Assembly (NCBI GenBank): GCA_030950765.1
Contig: JAUZQX010000008.1
Coordinates: forward strand, 1-18,307
Length of the DNA stretch: 18,307 nucleotides
Reading direction: 5' to 3'
From: Ghiorsea sp.
GTDB taxonomy: Bacteria; Pseudomonadota; Zetaproteobacteria; Mariprofundales; Mariprofundaceae
Shown here: in pieces, positions 7,363 to 14,428 of the stretch
Numbering within the stretch: position 1 is the first letter of the stretch
How the letters are laid out: each line of letters starts with the position of its first letter
Made by a program: the position numbers and the translations under genes
Notes under the pieces: model-generated
The model's database searches: none
The model's input: the letters and a program-made list of their open reading frames with translations, nothing else
Told to the model about the DNA's origin: nothing

Positions 7363-7448
7363 GGATGGTGCTTTAAATCGAGCTGCAAACTCTCCCAGAA
7401 TTCTTGCGAAAGAAGGATAATTCCAATGGATAAAAAGACGGATTCCAT
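7359..7448 (-). pseudogene. Out-of-frame 5' end of the antiporter gene (29 codons)
   Basis: From ATG at 7448 the minus strand encodes MESVFLSIGIILL, a plausible start of the first antiporter helix. It then runs off as SQEFWESLQLDLKHHP to a TGA at 7361-7359. The main frame supplies the missing family-like continuation, FARILGEFAARFKAPSVMGE. Adding one T to the TTT run (plus-strand AAA, 7409-7411) joins them as MESVFLSIGIILLFARILGE. The TGA overlaps the downstream ATG as TGATG, so reinitiation could still yield an antiporter lacking its first helix. AGG lies about 11 bases before the ATG, in the last codons of the upstream small gene. It is either a real one-base deletion or a homopolymer error. 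Confidence 0.72.
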
Positions 7449-7456
7449 GTGGAATG

Positions 7457-7648
7457 TTACCTATTGCTTTGGGCTTTCTTTACTTCAAGGCGATTGAAGG
7501 TGTCGTGGTTGGAAAGCGTTCCAACACGTTTGTTGGCAGCACCAATCACCAGAGTGATATACGTGTCATGTTTCATGTGGTCAGCGCGCAATAGTGAGGG
7601 TCGCAGTATGGGGCAGGATTTCTGTATAACATGACGTGCAACCATCAT
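7457..7648 (-). CDS. Small protein of unknown function upstream of the antiporter
   Basis: This 63-codon gene is preceded by a perfect AGGAGG (7656-7651), followed by two in-frame ATGs at 7648 and 7645. The second has the better spacing (5 bases). I do not recognise the product. It begins MMVARHVIQKSCPIL, is basic and mixed in character, and has no signal peptide or membrane helix. The middle segment TYITLVIGAANKRVGTLSNH has a faint look of the second half of a CBS motif (strand, basic turn, VG-x-L-S, D), but this is far too weak to call. Its TAA lies 8 bases before the antiporter ATG at 7448, and its last codons hold the antiporter's probable Shine-Dalgarno, so the two look co-transcribed. 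It could be a regulator of the antiporter or an unrelated small gene. Confidence 0.5.
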   Translation of the reverse strand: MMVARHVIQKSCPILRPSLLRADHMKHDTYITLVIGAANKRVGTLSNHDTFNRLEVKKAQSNR

Positions 7649-7650
7649 TT

Positions 7651-7656
7651 CCTCCT
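7651..7656 (-). promoter_or_regulatory. Consensus Shine-Dalgarno of the 63-codon gene
   Basis: The minus strand reads AGGAGG, then AA, then ATGATG. It is the strongest ribosome binding site in the window and the main reason to accept the small downstream ORF as a gene. Spacing is 2 bases to the first ATG and 5 to the second. Confidence 0.65.
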
Positions 7657-7669
7657 GTGTAATGTTGCG

Positions 7670-7683
7670 AAACCTGAAGGTTT
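7670..7683. promoter_or_regulatory. Perfect inverted repeat in the divergent intergenic region
   Basis: AAACCTGAAGGTTT is six bases, a GA centre, and the exact inverse. It lies between the divergently oriented 63-codon gene and ubiG (gap 7649-7791). It could be an operator for the minus-strand unit or chance; it has no T tract on the side expected of a terminator. The rest of the gap is AT-rich, and I could not place a convincing promoter for either direction. Confidence 0.25.
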
Positions 7684-7791
7684 ATCAAGGTAGCTTAAGT
7701 ATATCTTGAATACGTATGAAAATATAGTGGTTTTATGCTTTGCTGATAAGTTAAGCTTGTCATTCAAAGGCTTTCAAACCATCATTTGTGC

Positions 7792-8496
7792 ATGACTTCC
7801 ATTTATGTAGACCCTGAAGAAATTAAACGCTTTGAAGCTATTGCTGCGGAGTGGTGGGACCCTGATGGTAGGTTCAAACCTTTGCATCAAATTAACCCTT
7901 TACGTTTAGATTATATTGCGCAACGCGCTGATTTAAGTTCGGCTAAAATTTTGGATGTAGGTTGTGGTGGTGGATTGCTGGCTGAAACCATGGCTAAACG
8001 TGGTGCTGAGGTGACGGGTATTGACCGTTCACCCAAGGCGTTAAGTGTTGCTGCTGTTCATGCGGAGCAATCGGGTGTTGATGTGGATTATCAGGAAAAT
8101 GATGCTGAAACTTGGGCGCAAACACATCAAGAAACGTATGATGTGGTCACATGTTTGGAAGTGTTGGAGCATGTGCCAGATGTGGAGCGAGCAGTCAAAG
8201 CGTGTGCTGATATGCTTAAGCCAGGTGGGCTATTTTTCTTTGCCACATTAAATCGTACACCAGAGTGTTATCTCAAAGCAATTATTGGTGCGGAGTATGT
8301 GATGGGCTGGTTGCCCAAAGGCACACATCAATACAGTAAATTTATTCGCCCATCTGAAATGGTTCAGGCGGTTCGTCGTGCTGGTTTGGCAGAGCAAGAT
8401 ATGCAAGGCATGAGCTACCGCATGTTATTAGGGCAGTTTTATTTATCGCATAATTTGAATGTGAACTATTTAGGGTTTGCACGGAAACCCGCCTAA
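7792..8496 (+). CDS. ubiG: Bifunctional UbiG O-methyltransferase (ubiquinone biosynthesis)
   Basis: UbiG performs both SAM-dependent O-methylations of the ubiquinone pathway. The product is 234 residues, the normal size. The N terminus carries the UbiG signature EEIKRFEAIAAEWWDPDG, then FKPLHQINPLRLDYI. SAM motif I is ILDVGCGGG at residues 53-61. VTGIDRSPKAL (acidic motif II) and CLEVLEHVPD follow. The substrate region LNRTPECYLKAIIGAEYVMG with LPKGTHQYSKFIRP is diagnostic of UbiG over generic class I methyltransferases. The ATG at 7792 is chosen over an in-frame TTG at 7786; no clear Shine-Dalgarno is visible for either. It is the first gene of a long plus-strand block, and lptD begins 4 bases after its stop if the GTG start is right. 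Confidence 0.95.
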   Translation: MTSIYVDPEEIKRFEAIAAEWWDPDGRFKPLHQINPLRLDYIAQRADLSSAKILDVGCGGGLLAETMAKRGAEVTGIDRSPKALSVAAVHAEQSGVDVDYQENDAETWAQTHQETYDVVTCLEVLEHVPDVERAVKACADMLKPGGLFFFATLNRTPECYLKAIIGAEYVMGWLPKGTHQYSKFIRPSEMVQAVRRAGLAEQDMQGMSYRMLLGQFYLSHNLNVNYLGFARKPA

Positions 8497-8500
8497 GCAG

Positions 8501-10477
8501 GTGGTTGTTCGTACTTTCATGATGGTTGGTTTTTGTGTGGTTGCACCATGGTGTGCAGGCGCAGAAACGATGGTAGCCAATGAAATCCAGCAAGATATGT
8601 ATGGGCAAATTTCTGCATCAGGGCAAGTCGTTTTTCAAGGTAAGGATGTTCGGATTAAAGCAGATCGTCTGGATGTAGATGGCGATTCGCAAGCGGGTTC
8701 TTTACAGGGTGCAACTGTTTATATTGGTGACTATACACTGAAGAGTAAACGTTTGCAGCGTATTGACCTTGAAAACTTTGAAGGTGAAGATGTTGAGTTC
8801 AGTACGTGTCCTGAAGATGAGTGGGCGTGGTCTATTGTTGCTGAGCAAGCAAGCTTGGATAGAGAGGGTGGCTTGTTTACGGCAAAGAATGCTTGGTTTG
8901 AATGGGGCGGTGTGCCTGTCTTGTACACGCCGATATGGCGGCAAGCATTAAGCCGCCGCTCTGGTTTTTTAATGCCTAAAATTGCGAGTAGTAATGTGCG
9001 TGGCTCTGAGTTGACCATACCGTTTTATTGGGCGGGTTCTCCCGATTGGGATGTAACATTGCAACCGCATTGGATGTCCAAGCGTGGTATGATGTCTGAC
9101 ATCGAATGGCGGCACATGTCAGCCAATCACCAAGCTGAAATACAAGTGCAAAGTATCTATGATGAACGTACGCAAAAGCAACGAGGGCGGTTGCTCAGTG
9201 ATATTAGCTGGCAATTAAGCTCTGGGATTCAAGCTGATATTAATATTGATGCGATTGCTAAGAATGATGGTTTGTATGTGGCAGACTTTCCTTTATTGGA
9301 TGAGAATGTGTCCCAATCATATTTGACCAGCAGTGCGGCATTGCGTTGGCAAGAAGGTAGAGATAGTGCGACATTGAGTACACGTTACCAGCAACGTTTG
9401 GGTGGCTTAAGCAATGATGCAACACTGCAAACTTTGCCACGTTTGGATACACAGCATTATTTTGATGTTGGTTTGCCTGCGTTGCTATCTGTACAACAGC
9501 AAACCACTCAGTTTGATAGGATAACAGGGTTTTCGGGTGTTCGGACGGGGGTAGAAACCGCTATAACCATACCGTGGTATATGCAAGGTGGTGCTGTTTC
9601 TGTATTTTGGGGTATTCAAGGGCAGGTTGTGGGTTATGATACCAAGGATTTTACAACGCAAACAACATCGTATGCTGCTTTGGCTTCTAGTCTGCAGTTA
9701 GAAGCAGCGTTTGACCGCGTGTTTGCAGCACAACAATGGCGGCATGAAATCAAACCTGTTTTACGCATTGATGTCTCCAACGCCCCCAATCAGTTTGATA
9801 TACCGCGCTATGACTCTGTCCTTTTACCTTTGAGTATTACGAATATTTTGCAAGGCAATCGTTATTCAGGCTGGGATAGGTTTGAGCGTATGCAACGGGT
9901 AAGTTTGTTGCTGGAGTCTTCACTGGAGCACAAAGATGAAAAAACCGATGCGCGTAGAGTGTTCGAAGCTAAGCTCGGTTTGGTATGGGATGCTTTGCAA
10001 ACATCGGTTGATGCTGGTGTGGATGCACCAGCTGCGAGTCGAGTATCCAATCTTCTGGCAGAATTAACATGGTTGCCCAATGTGCAAACACGTTTAAGTT
10101 TGGGTGGTCAACATGACCCTACACTGAATGATTGGGTGGAATCACATGCCAGCATGAGCTGGTCTGGTGAACAACAGCAGTATATGCGTGCCTCATGGCA
10201 GCGTACGAAGGCTAGTCATTCTACTGCCTTAGAATCATTGAATGCGAGTGGGCAAGTTCAGTTGGCTAAGCGTTGGCATACCTATGCTTCAGTCCAATAT
10301 GACTTACTAAGAAATGATACGCTTCAAGCTACTGCTGGTTTAAAGTATGAACATGCGTGTTGGCGATTTGGGTTAGAAAGGTATCAAAATTACTTGGTTG
10401 GAAGCAATGGAGCAAGTGATGTTGGCACGCGCATCTTGCTCGAATTTGATGGTCTGGGTAGCTTTGGTGATGGATAA
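8501..10477 (+). CDS. lptD: LPS-assembly outer membrane protein LptD
   Basis: LptD is the outer membrane barrel that, with the lipoprotein LptE, inserts lipopolysaccharide into the outer leaflet. From GTG 8501 the product is 658 residues, shorter than the 784 of E. coli. Residues 1-21 (MVVRTFMMVGFCVVAPWCAGA) fit a Sec signal peptide. An OstA/LptA-like jellyroll follows (QISASGQVVFQGKDVRIKA), including a Cys near 103 in STCPEDEWAW. YTPIWRQALSRRSGFLMPKI then leads into the long barrel. Near the C terminus EHACWRFGLE holds a second Cys near 620. The two Cys match the disulfide-forming positions of the family, although the usual vicinal pair is one residue here. The end, GTRILLEFDGLGSFG, is the LptD C-terminal signature. 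The start is uncertain: TTG 8477 (inside ubiG), GTG 8501 and ATG 8519 are all in frame. The 3' end overlaps surA by 8 bases. Confidence 0.94.
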   Translation: MVVRTFMMVGFCVVAPWCAGAETMVANEIQQDMYGQISASGQVVFQGKDVRIKADRLDVDGDSQAGSLQGATVYIGDYTLKSKRLQRIDLENFEGEDVEFSTCPEDEWAWSIVAEQASLDREGGLFTAKNAWFEWGGVPVLYTPIWRQALSRRSGFLMPKIASSNVRGSELTIPFYWAGSPDWDVTLQPHWMSKRGMMSDIEWRHMSANHQAEIQVQSIYDERTQKQRGRLLSDISWQLSSGIQADINIDAIAKNDGLYVADFPLLDENVSQSYLTSSAALRWQEGRDSATLSTRYQQRLGGLSNDATLQTLPRLDTQHYFDVGLPALLSVQQQTTQFDRITGFSGVRTGVETAITIPWYMQGGAVSVFWGIQGQVVGYDTKDFTTQTTSYAALASSLQLEAAFDRVFAAQQWRHEIKPVLRIDVSNAPNQFDIPRYDSVLLPLSITNILQGNRYSGWDRFERMQRVSLLLESSLEHKDEKTDARRVFEAKLGLVWDALQTSVDAGVDAPAASRVSNLLAELTWLPNVQTRLSLGGQHDPTLNDWVESHASMSWSGEQQQYMRASWQRTKASHSTALESLNASGQVQLAKRWHTYASVQYDLLRNDTLQATAGLKYEHACWRFGLERYQNYLVGSNGASDVGTRILLEFDGLGSFGDG

Positions 10478-12266
10478 ATTTGAGAGGTTTGTTTTGAGTT
10501 GTTTAAGAAGTGTTTTTGGTTTGATATTATTGATGTCTTTGGTGTTACCAGCGCATGCAGAGCGTATGGATGCAATTGCGGCGGTGGTCAATGGGGAAGT
10601 GGTCACCTGTTACGAGGTTCTGCAAGCTGAGCAAACTTTAAAAGAGCAGTTGCTTCAGCAGAACATTGCATTGCCAGCAGAAGATGTCATTTATCAGCGG
10701 AGTTTAGAGGCGCGGGTCATGCGCACGTTACAGCATCAAGAAGCACAAGGCCTTGAATTAAAGGTTGGGGCTGAAGAAGTTGCTGCTGCGATGGCAGATG
10801 TTGAAAAACGAAACAGACTTGAACCAGGGCAGTTGGAAAGTGTGTTAAAAGCCCAAGGTATTGATGTTGAAAGCTACAAACAAACTTTAAAAGATAGACT
10901 ATTAAGTACGCGGCTGATGAATATTGCGGTGCGGTCAAAAATCAGCATCAGTGAAGAAGCAATGCGCGAGTATTACCGTAAACATTTGAAAAACCCTAAA
11001 CCTGTACGCGAAGTTCGGGTGGCCCAGTTGTTTATATCATTACCCGCAGAAGCGGACTCAACCACTGTGGAAGCAACACGTCAGCGGGTGAATACTTTAT
11101 ACCAAAAACTCCAAGATGGTGCTGATTTTGTACGCATGGTGACTTTGGAATCTGATGCGCCCGATGCCGCATCAGGTGGAGATATGGGTTGGATATCGCC
11201 TGGAGCCGTGAAAGGTGCCTTTGCGCAGGTGTTCGCGCTTCAAGTGGGTGAATTAACAGAGGTGATTCGTTCTTCTGGTGGGTTTCATATTCTTAAAATA
11301 ACGGATGAACGTATGCGCAAACCACAAAGCACAGAGGCTTATGAAGAAGTTCATGCGCGACATATTTTGATTAAAGTTCCTGATAGTGCTGATTTAAATA
11401 CACAGATTAAGATTAGACAACGTGTTGAAAAAATAGCCAAAGAAATGCAAGGTGTTTCTGATGAGGCATTTGCTGTTCGGGCGAAAGAATTGTCGCAAGG
11501 GCCAAGTGCATCACGAGGCGGCGATTTGGGTTGGTTTAAACCAGGGCAAATGGTCGCTGCGTTTGATAAGGTGGTTTTTACCATGAAACCTGGGGAAACC
11601 AGTGGTGTGGTCGAGACACAGTTTGGTTTACATGTTATTCGTGTCGTGGATACGCGCAAAGTGAACCCCAATGCCTTTGAAGCACGTAAGGCTGAAATTG
11701 AACAGCGTTTGGTTGAAGCTGAAATGCAGCAGCAAGTGCCACGTTGGATGAATAGCCTTAAGCAACAGGCGAAAATTGAAGAGAAAAGCTGTGAAGGTTT
11801 GTCGTCCTCTTTTCAGGCTGAAGTTGTCCAGCCAACAACCGAATCTGGTATGGGGCAAACACAGCAAGAAGAACATCAACAAAGTGACAGTGGGTTAGGG
11901 GATAATGGGCAAAGTGAAACCGTGCAAGATGAGGCAAAGAATGCTTTGATGGTATGGAAGTCTGCTTGGCAAGCGAAGGATATGGATGTTTATTTTGCAG
12001 CTTATGACCATCGCACTTCACCCAACCCAAAGTATGCCAGTTTTGCCCAGTGGAAAACGTATAAGCAGCGTGTGATGCCCAAACATCAGCATATTCAAGT
12101 AGGCATTGAAATTGTTGAAGTTAAAGTGAATCCAAACATAGGTGAGGTGAGTTTTGTTTTTGAGCAAACTTTCAAATCCAATAAACTGGAAGACCATGAT
12201 CGTAAACAAGTTGTGATGCGTAATACCGATGGCGCATGGAAAATTATTAAAGAAGTAACACTGTAG
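10470..12266 (+). CDS. surA: SurA-type periplasmic chaperone/PPIase with C-terminal NTF2-like domain
   Basis: SurA escorts unfolded outer membrane proteins, including LptD, across the periplasm. From ATG 10470 the product is 598 residues, about 170 more than E. coli SurA. Residues 1-30 form a signal peptide ending PAHA. RMDAIAAVVNGEVVTCYEV begins the SurA N-terminal chaperone domain (to about 175). Parvulin domain 1 spans about 181-280 (SGGDMGWISPG, GGFHILKI). Parvulin domain 2 spans about 294-395 (ARHILIKV, RGGDLGWFKPGQMV, FGLHVIRV). A Gln/Ser/Glu-rich linker (about 436-487) joins an extra domain at 488-598. The latter starts ALMVWKSAWQAKDMDVYFAAY and ends DGAWKIIKE, resembling the NTF2-like fold of the Cds6 type. 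The frame is open from 10398, but only the start at 10470 gives a proper signal peptide. It overlaps the lptD end and precedes pdxA by 11 bases. Confidence 0.93.
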   Translation: MDKFERFVLSCLRSVFGLILLMSLVLPAHAERMDAIAAVVNGEVVTCYEVLQAEQTLKEQLLQQNIALPAEDVIYQRSLEARVMRTLQHQEAQGLELKVGAEEVAAAMADVEKRNRLEPGQLESVLKAQGIDVESYKQTLKDRLLSTRLMNIAVRSKISISEEAMREYYRKHLKNPKPVREVRVAQLFISLPAEADSTTVEATRQRVNTLYQKLQDGADFVRMVTLESDAPDAASGGDMGWISPGAVKGAFAQVFALQVGELTEVIRSSGGFHILKITDERMRKPQSTEAYEEVHARHILIKVPDSADLNTQIKIRQRVEKIAKEMQGVSDEAFAVRAKELSQGPSASRGGDLGWFKPGQMVAAFDKVVFTMKPGETSGVVETQFGLHVIRVVDTRKVNPNAFEARKAEIEQRLVEAEMQQQVPRWMNSLKQQAKIEEKSCEGLSSSFQAEVVQPTTESGMGQTQQEEHQQSDSGLGDNGQSETVQDEAKNALMVWKSAWQAKDMDVYFAAYDHRTSPNPKYASFAQWKTYKQRVMPKHQHIQVGIEIVEVKVNPNIGEVSFVFEQTFKSNKLEDHDRKQVVMRNTDGAWKIIKEVTL

Positions 12267-12277
12267 TTGGAAATTTA

Positions 12278-13273
12278 ATGAATATGAAACCCTATGTATT
12301 AACTGTTGGTGAACCAGCAGGTATCGGTCCAGACTGTGTATTGTTGGCATTTCAAGCACAGCCTGAGATGTTTCACGATATAGTTGTTATTGCCAAACAG
12401 GGTTGGCTTAACCACCGCGCTAAAGAGATGGGTTTGACTATTTCCATTTCAGATTGCTTGCCACATTTTGAGCGAGATATATCACTGAATACACTTTGGG
12501 TCTTTGACCCTACAGAAGATGAAACGTCTGAGGTTGTTGCAGGGAAGCCATCGATAGAAGAGGCGGAAGCTGTGGTCTCATGCATTCGCATTGCAGCAGA
12601 AATGTGTATATCAGGGCAAGCTTTGGGTTTGATTACAGCGCCTATTGAGAAGGCAATTCTTAAAGATGCAGGTTTTGATTTTCCGGGGCACACCGAGTTT
12701 TTAGCCCATATTGCGGGTGTAGAGCGTGTGGTGATGATGCTGGCATCTAAGGTGTTGCGTATTGCACTACTGACCACACATGTTGCGATTAAAGATGTTC
12801 CTGATTTACTGAATCAAGTTGATATAGAAAACAATATTCGTATCACTTATCAAGCGATGCAGCAGCAAATGGGTATAAAAAAACCACGTTTGGCATTGTG
12901 TGGTTTGAATCCACATGCGGGTGAACAAGGGCATTTTGGCAACGAAGAAATTGAGGTTTTAAGCCCTGCGTTGGCAAGCTTAAAAACCGAAGGCATTGTG
13001 GTTGATGGTCCGCTGCCCGCAGATACGCTTTTTTCAGCAGATATGCGTCAGCATTATGATGCCATCATTTGTTGTTACCATGATCAAGGTCTGATTCCAA
13101 TCAAGGCGCTAAGCTTTGGTGACACGGTGAATGTAACATTAGGTCTACCGTTTATTCGCACCAGTGTTGACCATGGCACGGCATTAAGTCGTGCAGGAAC
13201 AGGTAATATTAGCTATACTAGTTTAATTGCAGCGATAGATATGGCGAAAAGCCATCATCGGAGTGAACAATGA
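12278..13273 (+). CDS. pdxA: 4-hydroxythreonine-4-phosphate dehydrogenase
   Basis: PdxA oxidises 4-phosphohydroxy-L-threonine in the DXP-dependent route to pyridoxal phosphate, the cofactor used by TrpB in this window. The product is 331 residues, normal for the family. GEPAGIGP at residues 11-18, TAPIEKA, and FPGHTEFLA are present. The three metal-binding histidines are His168 (LTTHVAI), His213 (NPHAGEQG) and His268 (CYHDQG), offset by two from E. coli His166, His211 and His266. DHGTA near 298 is also typical. GGA lies about 6 bases before the ATG; an in-frame ATG follows two codons on. pdxA after surA is the standard gammaproteobacterial order. It overlaps yqgE by ATGA. Confidence 0.96.
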   Translation: MNMKPYVLTVGEPAGIGPDCVLLAFQAQPEMFHDIVVIAKQGWLNHRAKEMGLTISISDCLPHFERDISLNTLWVFDPTEDETSEVVAGKPSIEEAEAVVSCIRIAAEMCISGQALGLITAPIEKAILKDAGFDFPGHTEFLAHIAGVERVVMMLASKVLRIALLTTHVAIKDVPDLLNQVDIENNIRITYQAMQQQMGIKKPRLALCGLNPHAGEQGHFGNEEIEVLSPALASLKTEGIVVDGPLPADTLFSADMRQHYDAIICCYHDQGLIPIKALSFGDTVNVTLGLPFIRTSVDHGTALSRAGTGNISYTSLIAAIDMAKSHHRSEQ

Positions 13274-13848
13274 TTGAAGATATGGTTGGAAAAGTATTGT
13301 TGGCAACACCTTCCATGCAAGATCCACTTTTTAAGGATAGCGTGGTTCTGCTTTGCCATCATGATGATGAAGGTTCGATGGGCTTGGTGCTTAATCAAGT
13401 ACAAGGTATCAGTGTATTTGATATATTGGATGATATGGGGTTGTGTGATGACCCATTAAGTAATGGTAAAGCACAAATGAAATTTGGTGAACAGTGGGTA
13501 TATGAGGCAGGACCAGTGGATACCTACCGTGGTTTTGTGTTGCATGCAGACAACACCATTTATGATTCCACGATGTGCATACATGATGATTTGTATTTAA
13601 CCACCTCCAAAGATATTTTAGAGGAATTGGCGCAGGGTAAAGGTCCTGAGCAATTTCTATTGCTTTTGGGTTATTCAGGCTGGAGCGCAGGACAACTTGA
13701 GCAGGAGCTTATGGAGAATGACTGGATGATTGGCCAAGCGACACCAGCACTCGTTTTTGATACGCCGATTGAAGACAAATGGGCTTTGGCAGCGCGTGGC
13801 ATTGGGGTTGAGCGTGCTCAGCTAACGAATCAAATTGGGCATGCATAA
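13270..13848 (+). CDS. yqgE: YqgE/AlgH family protein
   Basis: This 192-residue protein starts MIEDMVGKVLLATPSMQDPL, the characteristic AlgH/YqgE opening, followed by FKDSVVLLCHHDDEGSMGLV and LNQVQGISVFDIL. FGEQWVYEAGPVD, and later LLLLGYSGWSAGQLEQEL with NDWMIGQA, complete the family pattern. The family is cytoplasmic, conserved and of undefined biochemistry, often linked to transcriptional or redox regulation by genomic context. It overlaps the pdxA stop by ATGA and precedes the flavoprotein gene by 9 bases. In many Gammaproteobacteria ksgA follows pdxA; here yqgE takes that place. Confidence 0.94.
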   Translation: MIEDMVGKVLLATPSMQDPLFKDSVVLLCHHDDEGSMGLVLNQVQGISVFDILDDMGLCDDPLSNGKAQMKFGEQWVYEAGPVDTYRGFVLHADNTIYDSTMCIHDDLYLTTSKDILEELAQGKGPEQFLLLLGYSGWSAGQLEQELMENDWMIGQATPALVFDTPIEDKWALAARGIGVERAQLTNQIGHA

Positions 13849-13857
13849 ACAAAATAT

Positions 13858-14409
13858 ATGAGGGTTTTGATTGTTTTTCATTCGGATTATCAACATACGC
13901 AGAGCGTGGCTGATGCTGTTGTTGCAGGGGCAAAAGCAGCATTAGAAGATGAGGGTTTACCCTCTCTGGTAAGTAGTAAACAAGCCACAGATACAAGTTT
14001 GGAAGATTTGCAATCCAGCGATGTATTGATTTTTGGTTCACCTGTACACATGGGTAGTATGGCTTGGCAGATGAAGCAGTTGATTGATTCTGGCTCCAAG
14101 CTTTGGATGGCAGGTTCGCTTGAAGGAAAGTTTGGTGGTGTGTTTGCCACTTATGGTGGTTACGGCGGTGCAGGTGGTGGCGTGGAGCAAACATTGATGT
14201 CTTTGCACGCTAATTTTTTAGAGCAAGGCATGTTGGTATGTGGCTTTCCACGTTCGTTATCAGGTTTTGCTGATGCAGGTATTCATTGGGGTTTGGCTGT
14301 GCGTACAGGTAATGATGAAGGTATGCCCGAAGGGGTAGCGGAGTCAGGTTTGGTTGCCGCGCGTGCTTATGGTACGCATGTGATAGAAACTGCGCTTCGA
14401 TTCAAATAA
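13858..14409 (+). CDS. WrbA-like flavodoxin-fold NAD(P)H:quinone oxidoreductase
   Basis: The 183-residue product has a flavodoxin fold. MRVLIVFHSDYQHTQSVADA forms the first strand and FMN phosphate loop. DVLIFGSPVHMGSMAWQMKQ resembles the WrbA segment that lines the FMN. FATYGGYGGAGGGVEQTLMS matches the Gly-rich WrbA-type loop, although the usual QETT is replaced by GGVEQT. The likely activity is FMN-dependent two-electron reduction of quinones, protecting against redox stress. It is slightly shorter than E. coli WrbA (198) and may belong to a sister flavodoxin_2 group, so no symbol is assigned. It lies 9 bases after yqgE with no obvious Shine-Dalgarno. Being next to ubiG-block genes may be coincidental. 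Confidence 0.85.
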   Translation: MRVLIVFHSDYQHTQSVADAVVAGAKAALEDEGLPSLVSSKQATDTSLEDLQSSDVLIFGSPVHMGSMAWQMKQLIDSGSKLWMAGSLEGKFGGVFATYGGYGGAGGGVEQTLMSLHANFLEQGMLVCGFPRSLSGFADAGIHWGLAVRTGNDEGMPEGVAESGLVAARAYGTHVIETALRFK

Positions 14410-14428
14410 TAAAAAGGTTTAATGTCCA

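Noticed and set aside
7405..7448. Programmed -1 frameshifting in the antiporter 5' end
   Set aside because: The TTT TTA codons after GTC do not form a perfect X-XXY-YYZ heptamer. Slipping there would give a non-family segment (FIHWNYPS), and the CTT CTT TCG junction allows no good tRNA re-pairing.
7449..7634. 61-codon plus-strand ORF opposite the 63-codon small gene
   Set aside because: It lacks a ribosome binding site, while the minus-strand frame has AGGAGG at the right place and an operon-like link to the antiporter.
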